Source of the DNA: an uncultured Sphingobacteriales bacterium
GTDB taxonomy: Bacteria > Bacteroidota > Bacteroidia > Chitinophagales > Chitinophagaceae
Reading direction: 5' to 3'
DNA length: 15,344 nucleotides
Assembly (NCBI GenBank): GCA_937991535.1
Contig: CALKHN010000038.1
Location: 1-15,344, forward strand
The notes under the pieces were generated by a model, which was given only the letters and a program-made list of their open reading frames with translations, made no database searches and was not told the origin of the DNA. Position 1 is the first letter of the stretch, and every line of letters begins with the position of its first letter. Shown here piece after piece: positions 1 to 6,823 of this stretch. A program made the position numbers and the translations under genes.

Positions 1-57
1 TGCTCTATTCACATACTGTGTATATTTGATGGGCGGGAGGTTATTTCACAAACTCCC

Positions 58-70
58 GTTGGCTGTAACA
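58..70 (+). repeat. R'-like box opening the first cassette
   Basis: GTTGGCTGTAACA has the form of the terminal R' box of an integron attC site. Its reverse complement, TGTTACAGCCAAC, nearly matches the box at 883-894 (TGTTACGCCGAC; one gap and one mismatch), which directly follows the stop of the 388-882 gene. The bases before it form a hairpin, CGGGAG paired with CTCCCG at about 34-58. Most of the preceding recombination site lies outside the window, so this call rests on the pairing with 883-894 and the resemblance to the boxes at 1076 and 14117. Confidence 0.45.
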
Positions 71-127
71 TTTTGAGACCTTACATTTTAAAAGTTCTTT
101 ATAAACGACTTGAATCTAAAGGTTACA

Positions 128-295
128 ATGACTTTTGACTTTTCATTGTATGTAGCTGGGTTTGTTTCATTCTTGACGACAACTATAATTTTGTTAACTC
201 AAAATGTAACGGCTATGATGACAAAAATCATAAATGTGGTTGGGTTTGCCCTTGTGTTAAGAACGGTTGACAAAACTCAAGCCACAAGACAATGA
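128..295 (+). CDS. small hydrophobic ORF, doubtful
   Basis: An open frame of 55 codons from ATG 128, extendable to a TTG at 110. The product is unrecognised. It has one hydrophobic stretch (about residues 8-27, LYVAGFVSFLTTTIILL) and a polar tail ending in KTQATRQ, so it could be a small membrane protein. It lies at the front of the first cassette, where a cassette gene normally begins, but another ORF follows in the same cassette. No ribosome-binding site is evident and the frame may be fortuitous. Confidence 0.25.
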   Translation: MTFDFSLYVAGFVSFLTTTIILLTQNVTAMMTKIINVVGFALVLRTVDKTQATRQ

Positions 296-331
296 TTGTT
301 TTAGAAGTTGTATTCTGAATTCAAGACCAGG

Positions 332-364
332 GGCTTGGGGGTTCGACTCCCCCACTCAACACCA
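332..364 (+). other. tRNA 3' end fragment (T arm, acceptor strand, CCA)
   Basis: A T stem of five G:C pairs (337-341 with 349-353) encloses the loop TTCGACT. It is followed by ACTCAAC, a discriminator A and CCA (354-364). This is the complete 3' third of a tRNA. No matching 5' acceptor strand (GTTGAGT), D arm or anticodon arm is found in the 90 bases upstream, so it is a fragment and not a functional tRNA. Such tails are the usual footprint of tyrosine-recombinase integration into a tRNA gene. Here the tail sits 24 bases before the ATG of the next gene, inside a putative cassette. The tRNA identity cannot be read from this fragment. Confidence 0.7.
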
Positions 365-387
365 AAACATCATTTAAAACATAGACT

Positions 388-882
388 ATGCGACTTTTAA
401 GTTACGAAACTATTGACGGGCAAGAAGGGTCTTACAATGACCTAGTAAAACAGTTAGTCATAAAAACTCGTTATTATTTTTCAGAAGTTTCAGGTGACGA
501 ATTCAAAATTGCGATTCCAGAACTTAAAGCTATGGAAGCAAAAATTCAATACATTGACAGAGAAATTGGCAGCGAACATCGAGACTATCTAAGCGACATT
601 ATTGATGAATTAGGACAAGAATCTGAAACTGAAAACTTATTGACAGAAGAGTTAAAACGAACTACAAATGTTTTGATTCCACAGTTAGGCGGACAAGATT
701 TTAATTTTGACGATTTTGCATTTGATTTTACTAATCATAAAGGAATAAGTATTGTAGAGTTTTATGGTTACAAAGAGACGAAGCAACTTGACTCTACAGC
801 TAATATGTTCAAAGACATATTACAATCGCTTGCTTATAGACACAATGTAATTTTTATTGACACATGCAAAACGACAGTATAA
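388..882 (+). CDS. unknown protein, cassette gene
   Basis: A 164-aa soluble, acidic protein that I do not recognise. It has no signal peptide and no hydrophobic segment. The middle is rich in Glu, Asp and Ile and is predicted mostly helical (residues about 45-95, with EIGSEHRDYLSDIIDELGQE). The C-terminal third reads as alternating strand-like segments (GISIVEFYGYKE, HNVIFIDTCKT). The start is the only ATG near the front and lies 24 bases after the tRNA tail. The TAA stop (880-882) directly abuts the first box of the palindromic site at 883, a typical position for an integron cassette gene. A function cannot be assigned. Confidence 0.8.
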   Translation: MRLLSYETIDGQEGSYNDLVKQLVIKTRYYFSEVSGDEFKIAIPELKAMEAKIQYIDREIGSEHRDYLSDIIDELGQESETENLLTEELKRTTNVLIPQLGGQDFNFDDFAFDFTNHKGISIVEFYGYKETKQLDSTANMFKDILQSLAYRHNVIFIDTCKTTV

Positions 883-1087
883 TGTTACGCCGACAGGCAG
901 CTTGGCATAAATGCGGACGGAAAACGTTTGTCAACTTTTGGTTCTTTGTTTTGGCTTTTGTTCCGGCAGCCGGAACGCAATCGGCAAAAGTTCTTAACTT
1001 GTACAATAATCAATAGTCAACTTCGGTAGCCGGGCGGGACGGATCGCTATTATCCGCACTTTGCCAACCTGTACCGTTAGCCGCAAG
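883..1087 (+). repeat. attC-like palindromic recombination site 1
   Basis: An imperfect palindrome of about 200 bp. The left arm (TTGGCATAAATGCGGACGG, from about 901) pairs with the right arm (TATCCGCACTTTGCCAACC, from about 1051). An inner perfect hairpin, GTTCCGG-CAG-CCGGAAC, lies at about 959-975. The left terminal box is GCCGAC (889-894). The right terminal box is GTTAGCC (1076-1082), followed by GCAAG. The site is roughly 80% identical by eye to site 2 at 13183-13384, including the shared core around TTTGTTCCGGCAG. In an integron the 3' box belongs to the following cassette. Confidence 0.7.
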
Positions 1088-1093
1088 TTTTGA

Positions 1094-1303
1094 CAACCAC
1101 TAGTATTAAGAAACAAATCAATAAAAACAATCGAAGGTAATCCTCCCTATTTCAATCGTGTTTATCCTGATAACCATCCCGCCGCTGGGAAGACGTGGAA
1201 AAGAGGAATTACCTTTAAAGCCGATTGGCTTAACGGCGGGATTTCACATGGAAGTACAGGTGGCACCTACACTTTTACAAGAGTTTACCCTGACAACAGC
1301 TAA
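1094..1303 (+). pseudogene. coding remnant without start codon
   Basis: Codons are open from a TGA at 1091 to a TAA at 1301 (69 codons) with no ATG, GTG or TTG start in frame. The translation has the look of a real protein: IEGNPPYFNRVYPDNHPAAG in the first half and WLNGGISHGSTGGTYTF in the second. The peptide RVYPDN occurs near both ends, spelled with different codons, which suggests conserved coding rather than recent duplication. I do not recognise the family. It lies just inside the cassette that begins at 1077 and before the protease. It is best read as the C-terminal piece of a gene that lost its start. Confidence 0.4.
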
Positions 1304-1521
1304 AATATGAAGCCGCAAATTCTGCAGTATCGTGTCTTATCCCTATACTGCGATTTTCAGGAGAATCTGGCGCTGCCAATTTTTTTCAAATATGGGTGGC
1401 ACGGGTCTGCATTTATGGAAGGCTGTTGAAAATAAAAAATTCTATACTTACTAATATAATAAGATTATCCGTTAGCTATGGAATTTTTCTTTTTAAGAAT
1501 CTAATAAAAACATCATTTGCC

Positions 1522-2475
1522 ATGAAATGGGTATTTATAAGTTTAGTCTTTTTAAATTCTAGTTCGGTTGCGCAGATTACCTATCCTGAGAAGGGCTGGA
1601 TTCAGCAGCTACAACGGTATACCATTTCCCTTGGAGATGTTCAGCACGATACGGTCACTTCAAAGGGCGCGAGAAAGATCTACCTGTATTATAACATATT
1701 GGGCACAGGCGCTGTTTTTTATATCAACTTTGACAATAGCCCATTAGCCGTCGTCGTGACAGCCAAACATGTGCTAAAGGATTTAAAAAACAATTTTTTG
1801 GATTCGATACGAATGCGACTTTCAAGCCGTGATGGTGAATCCGTTTATAAATATTTGGGGGTAAATGTCCCACTAACCCTGGACGGTCAGTCAATGATTT
1901 TTGCACACCCGGATTCAACAGTGGACCTTGCTTGTTTTCCGTTGATAAGCAAAGATCCATATACCAATCGAGACTCTGTTAGTTTAATCCCTTACAGTTT
2001 CTTTCCCGAGGACTATCAGATTTTTGAAGGAGCTGAAATATATGTATTGGGATATCCTGGAAGTGTTGGCAGAACTTACTGGACGAGAGCATTATTAAGA
2101 AAATCTATTATTGCATGGACTGCAGCAAATGCTCCGACGAAGAAATTTTTAATCGATTGCCAAGTATACCCCGGTAACAGCGGTGGTCCAGTATTCACAA
2201 AAATTCCCAATTTTCCTATAATGATGGACACCACTGATTACAGCAAAATGTACAAATTTGTCGGAATTGTGATCGAGCGTAGATTTACCTATAATAAACT
2301 TCGAGCGTACAGAGATGGTGCTTTTAGCCCAGTAAGCGATGCAGATAGCTTAAGATATTTTTCTGCTGAATCAATAGGAGTTGGTGTTGTAGAACCAGCA
2401 AGAAATGTCTTTGATATGCTCAAAGCTTATGAAGCGGCACTTGCAAGAACGGATTCGTCGAACAAGGAAAAATAA
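1522..2475 (+). CDS. exported trypsin-like serine protease
   Basis: A 317-aa protein with an N-terminal signal peptide (MKWVFISLVFLNSSSVAQ, cleavage likely near residue 17). It is followed by a chymotrypsin-fold peptidase domain with all three catalytic positions visible: His in VVTAKHVLKD (about residue 83), Asp in DSTVDLACFP (about 135) and Ser in VYPGNSGGPVF (about 220). The order and the GNSGGP motif match the trypsin-2/Do-type S1 peptidases. No PDZ domain is present. The frame can be extended to a GTG at 1396, but that adds 42 residues before a clear signal peptide, so ATG 1522 is preferred. The product should act in the periplasm or outside the cell; its substrate is unknown. The gene lies alone in its cassette. 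Confidence 0.85.
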   Translation: MKWVFISLVFLNSSSVAQITYPEKGWIQQLQRYTISLGDVQHDTVTSKGARKIYLYYNILGTGAVFYINFDNSPLAVVVTAKHVLKDLKNNFLDSIRMRLSSRDGESVYKYLGVNVPLTLDGQSMIFAHPDSTVDLACFPLISKDPYTNRDSVSLIPYSFFPEDYQIFEGAEIYVLGYPGSVGRTYWTRALLRKSIIAWTAANAPTKKFLIDCQVYPGNSGGPVFTKIPNFPIMMDTTDYSKMYKFVGIVIERRFTYNKLRAYRDGAFSPVSDADSLRYFSAESIGVGVVEPARNVFDMLKAYEAALARTDSSNKEK

Positions 2476-2618
2476 AATGAACTTGGAATCCAGCTCCTAA
2501 CGATGGCTAACCTGAAGTGAACTGCGGAAGTGGATGAAGTAGTAACACCTTTGCTGTTGAATACCTAAATTACTATTCGGGCGGACTGACTGTAGCAATT
2601 TAGATCTATAGTATATAA
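2476..2618. other. intergenic remnant between protease and Rhs block
   Basis: GGCTAAC at 2505-2511 is complementary to the R' box GTTAGCC at 1076-1082, so it could be the R'' box closing the protease cassette. A 7-bp match is expected by chance in this distance, and the rest of a palindromic site is not visible. A plus-strand frame at about 2513-2604 reads NCGSG, a TGA, then SSNTFAVEYLNYYSGGL, which may be decayed coding sequence. No intact gene is seen. Confidence 0.3.
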
Positions 2619-2693
2619 TTAGCTAAACAAAGAGTTCGTTTCGAATTGGAGTTGAAGTAAGGAAATTCTTAAATTGAAATCAGAGAAACTCAT
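2619..2693 (-). pseudogene. truncated immunity gene stub
   Basis: The stop codon of the upstream Rhs tip (TGA, 2695-2693) overlaps an ATG (2693-2691) by one base. This is the coupled arrangement also seen at the 6823 toxin/immunity junction. The frame from that ATG runs only 24 codons (MSFSDFNLRISLLQL...) to a TAA at 2621-2619. Position and coupling suggest it is the 5' end of the cognate immunity gene, cut off at the boundary of the Rhs block. The family cannot be recognised from this stub. Confidence 0.45.
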
Positions 2694-3702
2694 CACGCTA
2701 TATCTTCCTTCCTCAACAACTCGTCCGGTCTTTTAATGGTCGGATCCAATAAATATTCTCCTGCTGAAAATGTAGCGCCTACAACAATACCAGTAACAGT
2801 TCCGATCACAGGGGCTTCTGAACCTACAATAGCACCATATACAATTGGTGTAGCGAAAGACATAGCACTTCCTGTTAACCTGTAACCTAGCCTAGCTCCA
2901 CTTATTCGTCCATCTGAATACTCGGCAATATCAACTCCCGCATTTATTACTAATGCAACATTACCTATAAAACCAAGCCCCCTAATAAAATTGTCATACT
3001 GACCTGCTGTTGTGGCAACTTCAATTATTCCATTTGTGGTTTTAATGGTCATTGTGCCTTGAGTAGAAACTAAAGCTTTCCCATATTCAAACTCAAGTTG
3101 TAAATACTGTACCTTATCCAATATGGTTTGAATTTGCCTTACTTGATTTTCTGTAAGTGGTGGTTCCGAATTTGGTGGTTCTTTATTGCCATCTCTTTTG
3201 TTATCATTATTCGAAACTCTTTTTAAGATTCGCTGCAATAATTTCTCTCCAAAAATTTTAGCTACTCCATCCTCAAGCATCCCATCCATACGAGCTAAAA
3301 CACGAGCCAAAACAATTTCATCCATTGTATTCTTCCCCATATCAAGATTGAATCGTTTCATTGCATGAAAATCTTCGTTCTCCATGCCATCCGGGTCAAT
3401 AAAGCGAACAGGATTATTGTAGGCATACGCGTAGGTGAGAACCGCCGCATCTTGCCGGCAAGCGGGTCAGCAACATGCCATCTCCCGACCTGGGGGTCAT
3501 ACATCCTTGCACAGTAATCCAACAATTCTAACCCACTCCCATCACTGAACTCCTTCCGCTGCTCTTCTTTGCCGTTGTATTTGTACTTGTTTTCCGCTAT
3601 ACCATTCAATGCTTTGGAGTTTATCCCCGCCATTGTCAATCCAAATGGATAGAAGTGACTTTCTTCAAGTACAGTTCCCCTGGTATGCGTTACCTGCAGG
3701 TT
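2693..3702 (-). pseudogene. displaced Rhs core fragment with hydrophobic toxin tip, frameshifted (module 1)
   Basis: Reading starts inside an Rhs core at NLQVTHTRGTVLEESHFYPFG and continues through NKYKYNGKEEQRKEF, ARMYDPQVGRWHVADPL and MRRFSP. One base is missing from a CCC run at about 3434-3435 (CTCACCTACG against CTCACCCTACG in modules 2 and 4). The core resumes in another frame as AYAYNNPVRFIDPDGM. A linker (MENEDFHAMKRFNLDMGK) leads to a unique tip of about 207 residues. Its C-terminal half is Gly/Ala/Val-rich and could span a membrane (GFIGNVALVINAGVDIAEY, IVYGAIVGSEAPVIGTVTG). Such hydrophobic Rhs tips are often suspected pore formers, but the family is not assigned here. The N-terminal bulk of Rhs is absent. 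Trp-to-Leu and Gly-to-Cys changes in LELLDYCARM also suggest decay. Confidence 0.8.
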
Positions 3703-3720
3703 CGCTTAGCGGCAACTATA

Positions 3721-4227
3721 CTAATCCCTTATAAAAACATATACCTCTCGTGAATACATCTGCTCATCCTCATCAAAAGATGTTCGATAAAAAAAATCTA
3801 GACTTTTCGAAGAATGAATAAGTTCTAAAATACTATTATTAGGTTTACAAGTAACCAATTCTTTCTCATAAAAATCAGTATAATATTCTAATGAGGTAAA
3901 ATTTAAACTTGGAGGAGTATATTCACTCACATTTTCTTTCAACCATTTTAATGATAACTTATCTAAAGACATTTTCTTCAAAGAATATTTAAGCTCAATT
4001 TGAAGGAATAGAATTAGTGAATCAATTGATTTAAATTTATTTACTAAAATATTAAGAATCATAAATGAAAAATTTATCCATTCTGATCTTGTTATTTTAT
4101 CTAAGCTCACTATTTCGTCAATATGTAAATTATTTCCTTCCCATGTACCTTTAAGGGAAATAATTGCATTCTCCCAATCTTCAATACTTTTTTTTACTTT
4201 ATTTTCATGAAGGTATATTCCCGCCAT
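3721..4227 (-). CDS. probable immunity protein for module 2 tip
   Basis: A 168-aa soluble protein that begins 13 bases after the stop of the module 2 toxin tip, on the same strand, with an A/G-rich leader (GAAAGAAA) before its ATG. It is rich in Lys, Leu, Ser and aromatic residues, appears mostly helical (WINFSFMILNILVNKF, LILFLQIELKYSLKKM), and has no signal peptide. I do not recognise a family. The position directly behind an Rhs toxin tip is the main evidence for an immunity role. The reading frame is intact although the toxin ahead of it carries a nonsense codon and a frameshift. It ends about 19 bases before the Rhs homology of module 1 begins. Confidence 0.6.
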   Translation of the reverse strand: MAGIYLHENKVKKSIEDWENAIISLKGTWEGNNLHIDEIVSLDKITRSEWINFSFMILNILVNKFKSIDSLILFLQIELKYSLKKMSLDKLSLKWLKENVSEYTPPSLNFTSLEYYTDFYEKELVTCKPNNSILELIHSSKSLDFFYRTSFDEDEQMYSREVYVFIRD

Positions 4228-4240
4228 TTTCTTTCAAAAA

Positions 4241-4972
4241 TTAAATTTGGTCATTAGTTAATTTATGCCCTTTGCCATGTCGCCAAGTTCCATCTCTATA
4301 CAAAGACGATCCATTATCAAAATGGACTTCATCTTGGGGCAAGTTCTTTGTTCCTCTACCTTTATCAAAGCGTTTGATTCCTCTCGTCGTTTTACCCGTC
4401 TGAATAGCTTTATTTAACTGGTTTACACTCTTCCCTCCCATAGCGACTCCTTTGCCACCCTTTTTGTTGCCATTGCCCCTTTAACTGTCGCTTCGAGTTT
4501 ATCCCCGCCTGTTGCTCCAGGGTCTGAAATAGTATTAAATGAGTTTTCAGCTTGATCCAATCCAAAGAATTGAACAACAAGCCATCCGACATCTAATATA
4601 GCAGCATTTAATGGATTCTCATTTCACTCTTCTTGAGTTGCAGGACCATGAAAAAGTGAAGCTTTTGAAGGACTTTCAGACTTCACCATTAAATCCTCTT
4701 CTGGTTTCTTTTTCTTTCCTTCATCGCCATCACCAGGTCCTTCCTCTTTCATCCCTGGCTGAATTTGCGCCTGTGCTCTCGATCGATCCAAATGCGGCGT
4801 GGGAATTATTTCATCCATTGTATTCTTCCCCATATCAAGATTGAATTGCTTCATGCCATGAAAGTCTTCGTTCTCCATACCGTCCGGATCAATAAAACGA
4901 ACAGGATTATTGTAGGCATATGCGTAGGGTAAGAACCGTCGCATCTTGCCGGCAAGCGGGTCAGCAACATGC
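4241..4972 (-). pseudogene. displaced Rhs fragment with broken toxin tip (module 2)
   Basis: Rhs core homology begins abruptly at about 4972 (ADPLAGKMRRFLPYAYAY, then RFIDPDGM) and continues into the linker ENEDFHGMKQFNLDMGKNT. The tip follows. An in-frame TGA (4626-4624) comes after GPATQEE; the same frame then continues as NENPLNAAILDVGWLVVQFF and GDKLEATVKGAMATKR. A one-base frameshift at about 4441-4447 leads into the last 66 residues (MGGKSVNQLNKAIQTGK..., DEVHFDNGSSLYRDGTWRHG). That short basic tail with a conserved His/Phe/Asp patch resembles nuclease-type tips of polymorphic toxins, but I cannot name the family with certainty. With both lesions no full toxin can be made. The core to the linker is nearly identical to modules 1 and 4. 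Confidence 0.8.
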
Positions 4973-4978
4973 TATCCC

Positions 4979-5176
4979 CACACTGGCGTAGGTTTGGTAG
5001 CATTGCTTGTGCCAGGCCAGACCTGTTGCCATATTTTTACTTATCCTAATATTTCTTAAACAGGTAGTGCATGAGCCCGGCTATAAACTTATATTTATCA
5101 TCATTGCAAAACAAATAACGCCCAGGCATCAGATCGGCAACGCACAACACCACGGCTACAGACCTGCGCCAGTGTG
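4979..5176. repeat. 198-bp imperfect palindromic element
   Basis: The ends are a 15-bp inverted repeat with 14 matches: CACACTGGCGTAGGT (4979-4993) and ACCTGCGCCAGTGTG (5162-5176). Weaker complementarity continues inward (GGTAGC... near 4996 with GGCTAC near 5153). No ORF, transposase or clear target duplication is seen. The left end coincides, within a few bases, with the abrupt end of Rhs homology in module 2. It could be a non-autonomous mobile repeat or a folded recombination site. Its sequence differs from the attC-like sites on the flanks. Confidence 0.55.
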
Positions 5177-5353
5177 AGAAATGGCGGCATTATTCTCCCC
5201 ACCCTATTCCAGCTCTCCCGCTCCTGTTGTTGTACGCTTTCGCATTACCTAGCCCGAATGTATAACAACGGTGGCGCGGCAGGAACACCTGCAGTGGCTA
5301 AAGTACTAATTACGGGGAAAATATTGATTATTTGAGATCAGCAATTAACTTTC

Positions 5354-5374
5354 CGGTCGGTGAGACACCGACCG
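5354..5374. other. perfect GC-rich hairpin
   Basis: CGGTCGGTG, a three-base loop AGA and CACCGACCG form a perfect 9-bp stem. No T run follows on either strand, so it is not a classical intrinsic terminator. It stands between the 198-bp palindrome and a diverged partial copy of that element's right half. Confidence 0.6.
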
Positions 5375-5406
5375 ATAGAGCTAAAATACAGCAATAAACC
5401 TACACC

Positions 5407-5480
5407 TGTTACCATTGCAAAATATGCCAAGCCCAGGTAGCAAATCATCTATCACACAATCGCGTACCCGCGCCAGCCGC
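5407..5480. repeat. diverged partial copy of the palindrome's right half
   Basis: CATTGCAAAATATGCCAAGC and CCCAGG, ending in CGCGCCAG, align with CATTGCAAAACAAATAACGC, CCCAGG and TGCGCCAG in the element at about 5100-5172. The order and spacing are similar, with internal gaps. This suggests two related elements in tandem between the module 2 and module 3 Rhs remnants. The sequence between them (5180-5350) has no supported gene. Confidence 0.4.
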
Positions 5481-5529
5481 AAAACCCCAAAAAAGGATTG
5501 TAAACGTTATAATAGCCTCCTGTTCGCAT

Positions 5530-5865
5530 TTACGGTGCGAATACGAACAACCAGAGAAAAAAAGTTAATAAAAAATCCAGACTGTCATCAACTATTTCTC
5601 CTTTCTCGTTCTCTATACACACATATCTACCAATTACCTTATTATTAGCATATAAATCCAGGTATATCTTCAAATGGAAAGAATCAGAATTTTCCTCAGA
5701 AAAAATTATTTTGATAGCTGACGAACTTAATACTATTGACTTCAATGACACATTGATTTCTGCTTTCAAGTATTCATTTTCCTTATAGTTTATACATTCT
5801 TGATATTTTTTTTTCGCTCTATTATAGAGTAAAACAAGGTCTTCCTTATTTGCTTTGACTATCAT
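5530..5865 (-). CDS. probable immunity protein for module 3 tip
   Basis: A 111-aa protein whose ATG lies 10 bases after the stop of the module 3 tip on the same strand. It reads as a small alpha/beta protein: a helical N-terminus (NKEDLVLLYNRAKKKYQEC) and a strand-rich middle (AEINVSLKSIVLSSSAIKII, FHLKIYLDLYANNKVIG). The family is not recognised; immunity is inferred from position. The last dozen residues (LLTFFLWLFVFAP) are oddly hydrophobic and Phe-rich compared with the rest. The natural C-terminus may therefore have been replaced where the gene meets the repeat block. Confidence 0.6.
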   Translation of the reverse strand: MIVKANKEDLVLLYNRAKKKYQECINYKENEYLKAEINVSLKSIVLSSSAIKIIFSEENSDSFHLKIYLDLYANNKVIGRYVCIENEKGEIVDDSLDFLLTFFLWLFVFAP

Positions 5866-5875
5866 TTTTAATGTT

Positions 5876-6240
5876 TTAGTGTCCGGTTAAATTATCGAAA
5901 AATATATGACCATTCTTCAAAGGGTTGCCATAAATTCTAATATCTCCGCCTTTCTCTAATATCTTTACTTTATAAAGATATCCTGCCAGAGCAACTTCTG
6001 TTTGGGTAAGTTTAATAATACCTTGTTTTCCTGTAGGGGCAACTATCCCATTTTTAATTGCAGCAGCAACTTTCTTTTGTATAGCAGGATCTAATGAATT
6101 GAAAACAGATCTTTTTACCCATCCCGAAGCCTTATTCTTAGCAATATTTTTTATACCCCCGGCTAATATGCTACTTGCTAATATTTTTATTCCAGTTTTG
6201 GATGGTATAATATCTGAAATATCCAATCCCTCCCCTGCAG
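5876..6240 (-). pseudogene. orphan Rhs toxin tip without core (module 3)
   Basis: The open frame reads SAGEGLDISDIIPSKTGIKI from about 6240 and ends with GGDIRIYGNPLKNGHIFFDN, LTGH and TAA. The apparent start at 6226 is a TTG inside the SAGEGLDISD stretch, so the true N-terminus (an Rhs core and linker) is missing. The short basic C-terminal domain ending in a Gly-Asn-Gly-His strand pattern is typical of small nuclease-like tips, but the family is not assigned. Upstream sequence changes at a CTGCAG (6235-6240) into a regulator remnant on the opposite strand. Unlike modules 1, 2 and 4, no Rhs core is attached. Confidence 0.6.
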
Positions 6241-6506
6241 AAGATTGAGAAAGGAACCAGGAGCCTGACCGTGGAGGAACTCCAAAAAATGGCGCAGCTT
6301 TTTAACCTGACCACCGACCAGATTATTAACTATGACGGCAAGATGCCTAAAGAAGTAATCATTGAGGATAAAACAGCCGTGGAGCAAATGAGGCTCATAC
6401 AACAGCTTGAAGAGGAAGACAGCAGACCATTTTCCGCCTCATTGATAAAATGCTTACCAATCAAAAGTTTAAAGATTTCTTCGCTAAAAATGCAGCTACG
6501 CTATAA
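6235..6506 (+). pseudogene. XRE-family regulator remnant
   Basis: The plus frame from 6235 reads LQKIEKGTRSLTVEELQKMA, then QLFNLTTDQIINYDGKMPKE and EDKTAVEQMRLIQQLEEED. This is the end of an XRE-type helix-turn-helix and the tail common in Bacteroidota regulators. The first HTH helices and the start codon are missing. A base is lost at about 6421-6422. In the next frame the tail continues QTIFRLIDKMLTNQKFKDFF and ends NAATL-TAA at 6506. It is the only plus-strand gene remnant inside the Rhs block. It cannot produce a DNA-binding protein. Confidence 0.75.
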
Positions 6507-6511
6507 CAGCA

Positions 6512-6534
6512 AAAGCCCGACTAAATCGGGCTTT
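6512..6534. terminator. bidirectional intrinsic terminator
   Basis: AAAGCCCGA, loop CTAAA and TCGGGCTTT form a perfect 9-bp stem flanked by A and T runs on both strands. It lies 5 bases after the stop of the XRE remnant. On the minus strand the TAG stop of the 6521-6823 immunity gene falls in the loop. It can serve both convergent genes. Confidence 0.8.
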
Positions 6535-6823
6535 GCTCTTGTAACTTCTCTTTCGCTTCGAGTATCTTTTGCTTTAGTTGTTCTGCGGTAACAAATCCTT
6601 TCCACAATTTAAAATCTTCTTCATATTCTGAAAACCGTTGTGATACATCGCTTAAATCAGAAAAGATTTTATATTCAATATCTGTAAGACCTTCAGAATA
6701 CATCCCATTAACAAGGGTATCGTGAAAATCATCACAAAATGAAGTTTCATTTATTTTACCTGATAAATATTGGTCTATAAGCCAATATAATCTTCGCTTA
6801 TCATTTTTTTCGTACATCTTCAT
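6521..6823 (-). CDS. colicin-immunity-like protein for module 4 tip
   Basis: A 100-aa acidic, all-helical protein. Its ATG (6823-6821) overlaps by one base the TAA (6825-6823) of the upstream toxin tip, so the two are translationally coupled. The layout, an N-terminal helix (LYWLIDQYLSGKINETSFCD), a Tyr/Ser/Glu turn (RFSEYEEDF) and a C-terminal VTAEQLKQKILEA helix, resembles the self-protective colicin-like immunity family, a guess from pattern and not from a search. That would fit a tRNase-type toxin partner. The frame is intact while the toxin has two nonsense codons. The last residues (EQSPI) are read from the terminator hairpin, so the native end may be slightly different. Confidence 0.7.
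   Translation of the reverse strand: MKMYEKNDKRRLYWLIDQYLSGKINETSFCDDFHDTLVNGMYSEGLTDIEYKIFSDLSDVSQRFSEYEEDFKLWKGFVTAEQLKQKILEAKEKLQEQSPI

Noticed and set aside
332..364. A tmRNA or full tRNA gene
   Set aside because: No 5' acceptor strand or anticodon arm is present, and the acceptor ACTCAAC does not fit the usual tmRNA end.
5415..5648. Plus-strand ORF of 77 codons
   Set aside because: It overlaps a repeat and runs antisense into the module 3 immunity gene, and its translation is low-complexity.
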